DNA of 64,000 nt from Bin5 sp965200685 (lineage in GTDB: Bacteria; Chloroflexota; Anaerolineae; Caldilineales; Caldilineaceae). Positions 16,291-25,113 of the stretch are shown piece by piece. The DNA lies in the NCBI GenBank assembly GCA_965200685.1, contig OZ241379.1, positions 3,472,001 to 3,536,000 of the forward strand, in the 5' to 3' direction. A program made the position numbers and the translations under genes. Every line of letters starts with the position of its first letter. The first letter of the stretch is position 1. A model generated the notes under the pieces. The model worked only from the letters and a program-made list of their open reading frames with translations. It was not told where the DNA came from and did not search any database.

Positions 16291-18879
16291 TTAATCGCCT
16301 TGGCCAGAAATGGCCTCAGGCTCTGCAGATATACGCTTTTCCATGCCCTCGGTCGTTCGGGTCAGATCCTCATGACCGAGTACCGCCAGAGCCGCCACGC
16401 TATCTCCTGCGGCCAGATTGACGATACGTACGCCTCGGGTGCTGCGTCCCATCTGGCTGATGCCGGAGACAGGTGTGCGTAGCATAATACCGTTGCTGGT
16501 GATGACGGTAATCTGATCCTTCTCGTTTACCACCCGGGCAGCGACGATCGGGCCGACTTCCGCTCGTCTGCTGCGATCTGTCGTCCACACCCCTTGCGTG
16601 TATCGTCCTTGCGGTCTGTACTCGTTCAGAGAGACCCGTTTGCCCCAACCCCGTTCGTGTAGCACCAGCAGATCTGTGCCGGACTGCACCACATCGCAAC
16701 TGGTGATCACATCATTCTCCCGCAGGCGGATGGCCCATACACCGGCGGCCGTGCGTCCCATGGCGCGCACTTGCGTCTCATGAAGGCGTAGGGCCTTACC
16801 ATTGCGGGTGACGATGATAAATTCCTGCTTCCCGCTGGTGAGTCGCGCCCATTCCAGAGAATCGTTGTCATCTAGGTTCATGGCTATGAGGCCGTTGGTG
16901 CGTACATTGGCAAATGCAGATGCCTTTACCCGTTTGATGCGGCCTTGGCGGGTCAGGAGTGTGATATACGTTGCCTGCCCGAAATCCGCCAAGGTCAACA
17001 TTGTTGTGACTGTTTCATTATGCTGTAATGTAAGGACATTGGCGATGTGAACGCCTTTGGCTGTGCGGCTGCCTTCGGGAAGCTCGTATACCCGGCTACT
17101 GTAGACCCGGCCCTTGTTGGTAAAGAATAGAATGTGGTCTAGCGTGCGGGCGAAGCGCAGGTCCATCACCGCATCTTCGCCGCGAGTCGTCATCCCTTTC
17201 ACGCCTCGTCCGCCCCGCCCCTGCGCGCGGAAGGCGTTGGCCGGCATGCGTTTGATATAGGCGTTTGTGCTGAAACTGATCAGCACATTTTCCTGGGGGA
17301 TCAGATCTTCGTCGCTGAAGTCGCCGCTGGCATGAGGGACAATAAATGTGCGACGCTCGTCAGCGTGTTTTTCCTTCAGCTCAAGAATATCATCCCGAAT
17401 CAGCCCGCGAATTTTGTGAGGACTGGCCAGCAGGTCTTCCAGATAGACAATGCGCGCCATCACCTCTTGATATTCGTCTTCGATCTTCTGCTGCTCTAGC
17501 GCGGCCAGCCGGCGTAGCTGCAGATCGAGAATCGCCTGTGCCTGCACTTGGCTGAGGCTGAAGCGTTCCATCAGTTGGGTGCGGGCGTCCTCCGCGCTAG
17601 GGGAATTGCGGACCGTCTCGATCACTTCGTCCAGAGATCCGAGGGCGATGCGTAAGCCTTCCAGAATGTGGGCTCGCTCCCGCTGTTTGCTCAACTCAAA
17701 TTCTGTACGTCGGGTAATGACGTCGAAGCGGTGCTCAATATAGACCAAAAGTGCTCGGCGCAGCCCCAACGTCACCGGCTCGTTATCCACCAAGGCCAAG
17801 GCATTGACGCTGAAGGTAGTCTGCAACGGTGTAAATTTGAAGAGTCGATTCTGCTCTTTGCGTGGCGATGCACCTCGCTTCAATTCAATGACAATCCGCA
17901 TCCCACGTCGGTCGCTCTCATCCCGTAGGTCGCTGATGCTGTCCAGCCGGCCTGAGCGGGCCAGTGTTGCAATTCGCTCTATCAACGTAGTTTTGTTGAT
18001 CTGATAGGGGATTTCCGTCACAATGATGCGGAAACGTCCGTTGTTCGTTTCCTCAATTTGGGTACGAGCACGCACCAGAACTTGGCCGCGACCGGTCGCG
18101 AACGCTTGGCGTATTCCTTCTGTTCCAAGAATCACGCCACCGGTAGGGAAGTCCGGGCCTTTCACGATCTCCATCAGTTTATCTAGGCCGACCTGCTCTC
18201 GTAGCTCCCAATTGTCGATCATGTGCATCACTGCATCGCAGATTTCGTTCAAATTGTGGGGGGGTATATTTGTCGCCATGCCCACCGCGATGCCACTGGA
18301 GCCGTTGGCCAACATATTGGGCAGTTTGCCCGGCAGCACCATCGGCTCCTCTAGGCTATCATCGAAGTTCGGCCCCCAATCCACCGTATCCATTTCGATG
18401 TCTTGAAGCAGCATCTCCGTCAGCCGGGTCATCTTCGCTTCTGTATAGCGCATGGCTGCCGGGCTGTCCCCATCAATGGAACCGAAGTTGCCCTGACCAT
18501 CTACCAGCGGGTAGCGTAGGCTGAAGTCCTGGGCCATACGTGCCAGCGCGTCATAGACTGCTTGGTCGCTGTGAGGGTGATACTTGCCCAGCACTTCGCC
18601 GACAATGCGGGCCGATTTTTTGTACGAGGCGTTGGCCCGCAGCCCCATATCGTGCATAGCATAGAGGATGCGCCGATGAACCGGCTTCAGGCCATCTCTG
18701 GCATCAGGCAACGCGCGGGAGACGATGACACTGACCGCATAGTCGAGAAAGGCCGCTCGCATTTCATCTTCAATGGAGACCTCCTCCACACTGTGGGCAA
18801 AGAAACCATTGCCATTCGTCCCGCTTTGCGGCTGGAGATCAGCCGACAGATCGCGGTTTGCATCCATTGGATCGCTCAT
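16291..18879 (-). CDS. gyrA: DNA gyrase subunit A
   Basis: An 862-aa GyrA, the DNA-cutting subunit of gyrase, which introduces negative supercoils. The catalytic Tyr is Y145 (AAMRYTEAKM). The GyrA box in the C-terminal domain reads QGRGGRGVKG, which supports gyrase rather than topoisomerase IV. The quinolone-determining region reads KYHPHSDQAVYDALARMAQ. The usual Gly (E. coli 81) is S104 and the usual Ser (E. coli 83) is Q106; the acidic residue (E. coli 87) is kept as D110. The GT-C array begins 25 bases downstream on the same strand. No gyrB is in the window. Confidence 0.95.
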   Translation of the reverse strand: MSDPMDANRDLSADLQPQSGTNGNGFFAHSVEEVSIEDEMRAAFLDYAVSVIVSRALPDARDGLKPVHRRILYAMHDMGLRANASYKKSARIVGEVLGKYHPHSDQAVYDALARMAQDFSLRYPLVDGQGNFGSIDGDSPAAMRYTEAKMTRLTEMLLQDIEMDTVDWGPNFDDSLEEPMVLPGKLPNMLANGSSGIAVGMATNIPPHNLNEICDAVMHMIDNWELREQVGLDKLMEIVKGPDFPTGGVILGTEGIRQAFATGRGQVLVRARTQIEETNNGRFRIIVTEIPYQINKTTLIERIATLARSGRLDSISDLRDESDRRGMRIVIELKRGASPRKEQNRLFKFTPLQTTFSVNALALVDNEPVTLGLRRALLVYIEHRFDVITRRTEFELSKQRERAHILEGLRIALGSLDEVIETVRNSPSAEDARTQLMERFSLSQVQAQAILDLQLRRLAALEQQKIEDEYQEVMARIVYLEDLLASPHKIRGLIRDDILELKEKHADERRTFIVPHASGDFSDEDLIPQENVLISFSTNAYIKRMPANAFRAQGRGGRGVKGMTTRGEDAVMDLRFARTLDHILFFTNKGRVYSSRVYELPEGSRTAKGVHIANVLTLQHNETVTTMLTLADFGQATYITLLTRQGRIKRVKASAFANVRTNGLIAMNLDDNDSLEWARLTSGKQEFIIVTRNGKALRLHETQVRAMGRTAAGVWAIRLRENDVITSCDVVQSGTDLLVLHERGWGKRVSLNEYRPQGRYTQGVWTTDRSRRAEVGPIVAARVVNEKDQITVITSNGIMLRTPVSGISQMGRSTRGVRIVNLAAGDSVAALAVLGHEDLTRTTEGMEKRISAEPEAISGQGD

Positions 18880-18989
18880 TCACGTTTCTCCTGCGTCTAC
18901 AGCTCTTATGTGTAAGCGTGGAAAGCTATACGGACCGCTCTCTGTCTAAGAGCCTTGGAACTAGCGTATGTCACATAGATCACAGTAAC

Positions 18990-18995
18990 ATTATA
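18990..18995 (-). promoter_or_regulatory. Putative -10 of the gyrA promoter
   Basis: The minus strand reads GAGGTATAATG about 110 bases before the gyrA ATG. The TATAAT is perfect but no good -35 is visible, so this is a candidate only. A divergent TATAAT lies at 19069-19074. Confidence 0.35.
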
Positions 18996-19018
18996 CCTCA
19001 ATTGCACGCTTTTCCCTG

Positions 19019-19074
19019 AACTGCAGTGGCCAGTGATCAGGGACCAATAACACCACAGGCCACTATGGTATAAT
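19019..19074 (+). promoter_or_regulatory. Dispersed repeat followed by extended -10 (TATAAT at 19069)
   Basis: ACTGCAGTGGCCAGTGATCA at 19020 belongs to the dispersed CAGTGGCCA-type repeats. ACCACAGGCCAC follows, then TGGTATAAT, an extended -10 for the glycosyltransferase gene at 19127. The repeat end abuts the promoter. Confidence 0.45.
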
Positions 19075-19126
19075 GCTTTGGTACACATTTTCACTTGATG
19101 ATTGATTCATAGCCATCTCATCCATC

Positions 19127-21301
19127 TTGTTAGACAATCTTCTCACAGCCCTATCTACGGACCGATTGGCTTGCCGTTGTAGCAGCAAAGCAACTTCCGC
19201 GCTCGCCGTGCCCATGGGATGGCTTCTTCTCCTCCTCGCTGCAGCACTCTATTTCGTCACCTTGGACACCGGATTTGCCCTAGCTGAACTGGAAGGGGGC
19301 GATCTCATCACCCATCAGTATGCACAGGTGCAGGCCCGTCCTAGCAACGCGCCTGGATATCCTTTGTACACAATGGGCGGTTGGCTGTGGTTTCACGGTT
19401 GGCACCTGCTGCTGAAGACCTTTGGCACTCCTCTGCCCAATCCGATCCCAATTCTCAGCAGTTACAGTACTCTATGGGCCTTGCTTTCGTTGTGGTTTCT
19501 CTATCGTATTCTCCTGCATTTGAACCGCCCGCTTCATTCTTTAGACAGCAACTGGCCTCTCGCTTGGGCGATCAGCGCATTGTACGCGGTCACATACTTT
19601 TTCTGGTTTTACGCCACCACCACAGAACAGTACAGCAGTGCTATCGCCCATACGCTGGCGATAGTGTACGTCTACCTGCTGTGGGAAGATACGCCGGTCA
19701 GCAGTCCAATAGCTGCCCGTCTTTTGCTTCTTCTCGCCCTCCTCTGTGGCCTGACTCTGGCTCATATGGTGACGGTGGCGATGATCGTACCACCCTTGGT
19801 GCTGTCTGTACTCTGGCGGCAGCTAGACCTGCTACGCATTTGGCGTTCGCACCATCCTGCTCGGCCTTGGCATGATGCGTTGAAGGCGGGCGAGGTGTTT
19901 ACCGCAAAGCCATTGATGATTTTCGGGATTGTCCTCTCTGCGCTTGCTCCGACAATCAGCTACCTGTACGTTTATCTGCGGGGCATGGCCCATCCCGAAT
20001 GGTGGGGGGAGGGCAATTGGACAACAGCCCAAGAGTGGTTTTGGAGTTTTATCCGCACGGCACAAGGGCAGGACGAACTGAGCTGGGGCTTGCAAGCGGG
20101 CGCACCCTTCTTTGGGAACGGCTTTCCTCAGTTGATCTGGCAGGAGTTGAGCATTCCGCTGCTGCTGCTCGGGCTGGTGGGCATCGGGCTGCTGCATGGT
20201 CGCTTGCGTCTGCTCCTATATGGTACGCTGGCCCTATACCTGATCCTATGTTGGGTAGATCGATTCGGTAACTGGTTTCAGGTAGTTCTGCCGGCCTACC
20301 CCTTGGTTCTAATCGGCCTGCTGCCCCTGGCCATGGCCTTGCAGAAGCGGCTAGTGCAGGTGTGGCCAGGGGCCTGTAACCGCAGGTTCCTGACCACGGA
20401 CCGTTGGCCATTGGCTACTGGTGTTCTGGCTGCTGTGCCCGTGCTGCTCCTCTTGCTCGCGGCCGGCTGGCGGTTCACCGCTTCCTGGCCCGCTGCCGAC
20501 AGCCGCAACCGGCCAGGTGACATGGCTCTGGCGCGTCCCGCTCTTCTTCTGGCGCAGCCGCTGCCCACGGGTATCGGCCTCTTTGGAGAAAAAGCAGATG
20601 TCTTGGGTCTGGACTATCTCATCTCTGTCTGGGGCATCCGCCCCGATCTTGCGGTGGTCAGCAGTCCACAAGCCGGCCAGTACATCGCCGCTGGTCGTGG
20701 GGTAGCAGCCACTTGGCAAGCGACCCCGCTTCTCCTCAGAGAACTGCCGGAGGATCTGCAAGTTACGCTTCAAGGAATCACACCGGATTGGGTGCTGCTT
20801 ACGGCTAAAGGGGCTGGGGGTGAATTACCGACCCCGCAAACAATGCTAGGCCAATCGGTCGGGGATGGCCTCGTTCTGGTTGGATACCGGATAGATGCCA
20901 TCGCAGTTGGGCCGAGGCACTATAGGCAAAAACTCGCTTGGGGCGTCGGCGGTCCACAGATGGCAACCCGTAGCAATTATCCATGTGATCCGTGTCCGAC
21001 ACTGGACGTGACACTTTTCTGGCAGGTTGAGGAGGAAACCACATCAGAAGATTGGGCCATCAGTGTGCGTCCGTTCTCGGCCGGTGCGCCAATCATTCAT
21101 GAGGGCGCACCAATTCAACAGGATAGCCCTGGCCCAGTACATGGCCTACGTCCGTTCTCCACCATTGCGCCCGGCCAACTGGTGCTGGATTCGTACCGCC
21201 TGCCCTCGGCCCAGGCAGCAGACAGCCTGCTGGTCATCGTCTATCGCCGAACTGACAGCGGGTTTGAAAATCTAGCCGAACTACATTTGCCCCGGGAGTA
21301 A
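19127..21301 (+). CDS. DUF2723-like membrane glycosyltransferase
   Basis: A 724-aa membrane protein with about eleven helices. The first outer loop (TGFALAELEGGDLITHQYAQ, then PSNAPGYPLY) resembles DUF2723/O-mannosyltransferase-like GT-C proteins, where an acidic residue and a PxGYPLY stretch line the active site. A soluble tail of about 250 residues follows and contains a CDPCPTLDVTLFWQV stretch. The TTG at 19127 is the most upstream start; an ATG at 19214 (MGWLLLLL) begins directly at the first helix and is plausible. Residues encoded by 20378-20425 (NRRFLTTDRWPLATGV) come from a dispersed repeat that also occurs in the 22169 gene. It is convergent with rplI. Confidence 0.75.
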   Translation: MLDNLLTALSTDRLACRCSSKATSALAVPMGWLLLLLAAALYFVTLDTGFALAELEGGDLITHQYAQVQARPSNAPGYPLYTMGGWLWFHGWHLLLKTFGTPLPNPIPILSSYSTLWALLSLWFLYRILLHLNRPLHSLDSNWPLAWAISALYAVTYFFWFYATTTEQYSSAIAHTLAIVYVYLLWEDTPVSSPIAARLLLLLALLCGLTLAHMVTVAMIVPPLVLSVLWRQLDLLRIWRSHHPARPWHDALKAGEVFTAKPLMIFGIVLSALAPTISYLYVYLRGMAHPEWWGEGNWTTAQEWFWSFIRTAQGQDELSWGLQAGAPFFGNGFPQLIWQELSIPLLLLGLVGIGLLHGRLRLLLYGTLALYLILCWVDRFGNWFQVVLPAYPLVLIGLLPLAMALQKRLVQVWPGACNRRFLTTDRWPLATGVLAAVPVLLLLLAAGWRFTASWPAADSRNRPGDMALARPALLLAQPLPTGIGLFGEKADVLGLDYLISVWGIRPDLAVVSSPQAGQYIAAGRGVAATWQATPLLLRELPEDLQVTLQGITPDWVLLTAKGAGGELPTPQTMLGQSVGDGLVLVGYRIDAIAVGPRHYRQKLAWGVGGPQMATRSNYPCDPCPTLDVTLFWQVEEETTSEDWAISVRPFSAGAPIIHEGAPIQQDSPGPVHGLRPFSTIAPGQLVLDSYRLPSAQAADSLLVIVYRRTDSGFENLAELHLPRE
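20378..20425 (+). repeat. Dispersed repeat inside a glycosyltransferase reading frame
   Basis: A 48-base element with the core TGACCACGGA...GGCCATTGGC. Its partner at 23171-23218 matches it base for base over most of its length and is read in the same frame. It encodes NRRFLTTDRWPLATGV in a predicted loop between membrane helices. Confidence 0.7.
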
Positions 21302-21347
21302 AATCACGCTTGAATGTAAACGAAGGGTCGACAGAATCCTGTCCGTT

Positions 21348-21932
21348 TCAATCCGTCTGCTCCTCCGCGCTATCGTGGGCATCCGTCATCAAGGCATCCG
21401 CGGCTTCTTCTACAACTTCTGCCTTTGATTGGATATCGGCTTCTCGGGCCCGCTGTTCGGCATCGGCCCAAGTTTCGCCCTCCCGTACAACAGCTATCAC
21501 GAACACAGCCTCTACCTCCGGCATCAGCCGAATCGTCACCTCGTACAGGCCCAAATCCCGGATGGCCGCATCCAACAAAATCCGTCGTCGGTCAACTTCA
21601 AATTTGACGTTTTCTTCTAGGCGTTCGGCGATATCGGAGCTGGTAATTGAGCCATAGAGGCGGTCATTGTCGCCTGCTCGTACTGCAAAGAGCAACTGCT
21701 GGCTATTGAGGATTTCCGCTTGGGCTTCGGCATTAGAACGTTGCTGGGCCCGCTTACGCATGGCTGTCTGACGAATTTCTTCCGCCTGTTTCAGGGCACT
21801 CTTGGTCGCTAGGATCACTTCCCCACGAGGGATCAGATAGTTGCGGGCATACCCGCCGGCCACTGTACGGACATCGCCGGCAAGGCCCAAGTTGGGAACA
21901 TCTTCCACCAACAGAACTTTCATACGCGCCAT
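21348..21932 (-). CDS. rplI: 50S ribosomal protein L9 with acidic C-terminal extension
   Basis: A 194-aa ribosomal protein L9. The N-terminal RNA-binding domain shows the family signature (MKVLLVEDVPNLGLAGD, GYARNYLIPRGEVILAT). It is joined by the long helix (KQAEEIRQTAMRKRAQQR) to the C-terminal domain (RLYGSITSSDIAERL). Bacterial L9 is usually about 150 residues; here roughly 40 extra acidic residues (EQRAREADIQSKAEVVEEAA...) form the tail. GAAGGA lies ten bases before the ATG at 21932; an internal ATG three codons later is the canonical L9 start by homology. None of the common rplI neighbours (rpsF, ssb, rpsR, dnaB) is adjacent. Confidence 0.93.
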   Translation of the reverse strand: MARMKVLLVEDVPNLGLAGDVRTVAGGYARNYLIPRGEVILATKSALKQAEEIRQTAMRKRAQQRSNAEAQAEILNSQQLLFAVRAGDNDRLYGSITSSDIAERLEENVKFEVDRRRILLDAAIRDLGLYEVTIRLMPEVEAVFVIAVVREGETWADAEQRAREADIQSKAEVVEEAADALMTDAHDSAEEQTD

Positions 21933-22062
21933 TGTTGATCTTTCCTTCTCATGATTGGGCTGGTAGACAATAGAACTATTTTACACTTGGGGCACGTGAG
22001 CGGCAAATCTCAGAACCATACGCATCGTGGCAAATGAGTGCCTGCAATAGACCTATGGCCGA

Positions 22063-22103
22063 TACCTGCAGTTTCAGGGACTACTGATCACAGGTGTTAT
22101 AAT
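22063..22103 (+). promoter_or_regulatory. Dispersed repeat with extended -10 (TATAAT at 22098)
   Basis: CTGCAGTTTCAGGGACTACT and GATCACAGG form a dispersed repeat copy. It is followed by TGTTATAAT, an extended -10 about 65 bases upstream of the 22169 gene. The arrangement matches that at 19019-19074. Confidence 0.45.
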
Positions 22104-22168
22104 CTAACCGGACGGGTGGTATGCTGCTTAGGGTGCCCCCTTCTGCTTTCTCATCCTAGTTTCCAGAA

Positions 22169-25084
22169 ATGATGCCAACGGGAGAGTACTGTAAGGTGAT
22201 GCATCACGAACATGTTCTCGACCCAGTCTCCAGCAATGGTTCTCGGGCGCAACAGCGAGAGTACGAAAAGCAAACGCGGGTTATGGATAGCCTGCGAGAA
22301 CTCTGGCCGGCGGTTATTCTTTTGGTACTGGCTGGCTTAGTGCGTGGCTGGCGGTTGGCATGGCAGCCCCTGTGGTGGGATGAAGGCTATTCCGTCTATT
22401 TTGCCACAGAATCTGTCGGAGAAATGGTGCGCCTTACTGCACGGGATATCCACCCGCCGCTCTATTACGGGCTGCTGCGGGGCTGGTTGCTACTGGTCGG
22501 CAATGCATCACCCCTTACCTTGCGTCTTTTCTCTCTGTTGCTGGGCATCCTCGCCGCGCCGGCCATCTGGTGGCTGGCCCGTCGCCTGTTCTCTGGGCCC
22601 CAGCTCATGCCTTGGCTGGCCGGGCTGCTGTTGGCCCTCAGCCCGATGCATCTCTTCTACAGCCAAGAAGTACGGATGTATGGGCTGGAGATGTTACTGG
22701 GCATCCTCAGTACCGGATTCGTCTGGCAACTGTGTATGCAGAGCAGATCATCGGAAGGTGTCAAAGCCCATCGCTGGCCCGTGGCCGGATATGTACTATC
22801 AACGGCTGCTTTGCTCTACACAGAATATTATAGCGTATTACTGCCCCTAGGCCATCTACTGTGGGCATTGTGGACCTTCCGCCGTGTACCCGGGCGGCTA
22901 CGAACGTTGCTTTTCGCCGACCTGTTGATAGGGCTGGCTTACCTACCTTGGCTGATATTCGCTGTGCCGGAACTGATCCCGTATGTTGGCCAGAAGCTTG
23001 TGGCAGATGCAGACCGCCCCCTCAGCCTGCCCACCTACATATGGCGGCATCTGCTGGCATTCAGCAGCGGTCATGTGGAAGCTAAGGAAGCCCTGGTACA
23101 ATGGGGACAACGGGTCGCTGCTGTAGTGACGGGGATAGCCCTGGTCAGTGGCCATTGGCCAGCCACTAGGAACCGTAGTGTATTGACCACGGATCACGGG
23201 CCATTGGCCCCTGGTATTTCACTGGCTGCCTTCTGTCTGCTGGTGCCGACAGTTATCGCCTTTGCCATCAACCGCTGGATGCCCTTTTTCCCTCCTGGCG
23301 GTGAACGGGTGCTGCTTTTCGTCCTACCTTACTTTCTCCTGTTAATAGCACTGGTGCTCATGAATCTGCTAATAAGCTCCCTTCTAGCACGCAGAATGAG
23401 CGGAGCTGTTGGTCTGGTCGGGCTGCTGCTCGCCGCGGGCACGGGCGTATGGGCTTTTTATACCGTGCCCCGTTACACAACAGAGGACTACCGGCCACTC
23501 ATCCGTCAAACCGTGCAACAGGGCAGCGATGCGGATACGGTTTTCGTTGTCTTCCCTTGGCAACTTGGCTATTGGCGGACCTACGCGCCTGTCTGGGGTC
23601 GAGCTGATATCCACGGCCCTCTGCCTGTATTGAGTCCCAGTCCCGAATGGAATACGGATGTAGCAGCCGCTTTGGACAGTGCCTTGACCCGTGGGAAACT
23701 CTGGTTCCCAGCACATTTGTCCCTGGGCGGCATTCTAGAGGGACAGATCGAGGCCCATCTACGCAGTCGGGCCGATATCGTAAACTTTGAGAAACGCTGG
23801 TATAGTCACTCAACACATTTGAGCGGCTGGTCGGCCAGCCGCGCGCAGTTGCTCATTGCCAGTTGCTCGTTGCCAATGTCCTGTGAAACCCTACAGAAAA
23901 CGGCCCATGGTCTGCAAATCAGCGCGGCCAATGAAATTTTGCCACTGCATCTGACCTGGCGTCTTGAGGATACCAGCGTACTGCCTCTGCAAGTCTCCTT
24001 GCGCTTGCTGGATGAGAGCGAGCGGCTGTGGGCGATTCGGGATTTCGAGTGGACGGACGGATGGGGAGAAGTAGCCGCTGCCGAACGAAGAGGCATGGCT
24101 GGGCTGTTGGTCCCTGCTGGGATCCCTCCTGGTTGGTATACGGTTGTGATCGGTGTTGTCGCCGCTAGTCATCACGGAACTGCAGTTTTAGGGACGGTAC
24201 AAGTACAGCCGCCGACGCAGCCGCTGCCTCCGCTCCGCCTTCCCATTCGTTTTCCTCTGGCGCAACCGCTGAACCGGGCGGGCATCCGTTTTCTCGGTTC
24301 GTCTGGGTACGATCTGGCTCGACCGACGACCGCGGGGACGGAACTGGCAATCGATCTATTTGTGCAGGCGGAGAACAACAACCTGCCGCAAAGCCAGCTT
24401 TACGTCAGCCTGCTAGATGGCAATGGTGCGGGGGCTGCCGGTTGGGAAGGCTGGCCCCTACCTACCTATCCGACTAGCCGTTGGCAGAAGGGCGGGCTGG
24501 TCCGGTTACCTGTGCGTTTCTTCCTACCGGCGGATCTGCCGGCGGGCCCCTATCAACCTATCGCCGGCCTCATTGATACAGAGACTGGACGCAAATCAGC
24601 ATCGGTGGCTTTTGCTGATCTGGCGGTGGTACAGCGTCCTCATAATTTTAACGTCCCTCAGCCTGCACAGGCCATCTCGCCGCCGATTCAACTGGGCATG
24701 CATGTCCAATTGCTGGGATATGATATCAGCCGAGAAGAAGATAGGCTGGACGTCACTTTCTATTGGGAGGCATTGCAGCCCCTACTTCCGCCTCATAAGG
24801 TGTTCGTCCATCTGCTGGACAGCAGCGGGGCACTCCTCGCACAGGACGATAGCCTGCCCGGCGGTATGGCTGCTCCTGTACCTTCTGGCACATGGCTGCC
24901 TGGGGAATTTCTGACCGACCCGCACCGGCTCATTCTGCCGGACGAAGCCGCTGCTCCCCTAGAAATCCGTATCGGCCTGTACGACCCAAGTAGTGGGAAG
25001 CGCCTGCCGGTGACGGCCGGGGCATCAGATCTGCCCACCACAATTATCATCCCCGTGCCAGCCATTTCTGGGCGCGGTCATTGA
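22169..25084 (+). CDS. GT39-family membrane glycosyltransferase with large soluble C-terminus
   Basis: A 971-aa protein of the GT39/PMT-like class. Near residue 70 the first outer loop reads WWDEGYSVYFA with IHPPLYYGLL after it, the pattern expected of lipid-phosphate-sugar-dependent transferases. About ten helices run to residue ~430. The remaining ~540 residues are soluble and beta-rich, with two related stretches (DLARPTTAGTELAIDLFVQA and DISREEDRLDVTFYWEA) that look like carbohydrate-binding-type sandwich domains. The true start may be later, at the ATGs of 22199 or 22283. Two insertions look repeat-derived: residues encoded by 23141-23218 and by about 23846-23890 (LLIASCSLPMSCET). The OmpR-type regulator follows with overlapping ends. 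Confidence 0.8.
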   Translation: MMPTGEYCKVMHHEHVLDPVSSNGSRAQQREYEKQTRVMDSLRELWPAVILLVLAGLVRGWRLAWQPLWWDEGYSVYFATESVGEMVRLTARDIHPPLYYGLLRGWLLLVGNASPLTLRLFSLLLGILAAPAIWWLARRLFSGPQLMPWLAGLLLALSPMHLFYSQEVRMYGLEMLLGILSTGFVWQLCMQSRSSEGVKAHRWPVAGYVLSTAALLYTEYYSVLLPLGHLLWALWTFRRVPGRLRTLLFADLLIGLAYLPWLIFAVPELIPYVGQKLVADADRPLSLPTYIWRHLLAFSSGHVEAKEALVQWGQRVAAVVTGIALVSGHWPATRNRSVLTTDHGPLAPGISLAAFCLLVPTVIAFAINRWMPFFPPGGERVLLFVLPYFLLLIALVLMNLLISSLLARRMSGAVGLVGLLLAAGTGVWAFYTVPRYTTEDYRPLIRQTVQQGSDADTVFVVFPWQLGYWRTYAPVWGRADIHGPLPVLSPSPEWNTDVAAALDSALTRGKLWFPAHLSLGGILEGQIEAHLRSRADIVNFEKRWYSHSTHLSGWSASRAQLLIASCSLPMSCETLQKTAHGLQISAANEILPLHLTWRLEDTSVLPLQVSLRLLDESERLWAIRDFEWTDGWGEVAAAERRGMAGLLVPAGIPPGWYTVVIGVVAASHHGTAVLGTVQVQPPTQPLPPLRLPIRFPLAQPLNRAGIRFLGSSGYDLARPTTAGTELAIDLFVQAENNNLPQSQLYVSLLDGNGAGAAGWEGWPLPTYPTSRWQKGGLVRLPVRFFLPADLPAGPYQPIAGLIDTETGRKSASVAFADLAVVQRPHNFNVPQPAQAISPPIQLGMHVQLLGYDISREEDRLDVTFYWEALQPLLPPHKVFVHLLDSSGALLAQDDSLPGGMAAPVPSGTWLPGEFLTDPHRLILPDEAAAPLEIRIGLYDPSSGKRLPVTAGASDLPTTIIIPVPAISGRGH
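23171..23218 (+). repeat. Dispersed repeat inside a GT39 reading frame
   Basis: This is the partner of the 20378-20425 element, read in the same frame. It encodes NRSVLTTDHGPLAPGI in an inter-helix loop. The preceding CAGTGGCCATTGGCCAGCCA (from 23146) is also repeat-like. Confidence 0.7.
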
Positions 25085-25113
25085 ATTTCTGCACAAATTG
25101 TAAGAGACCGAGA

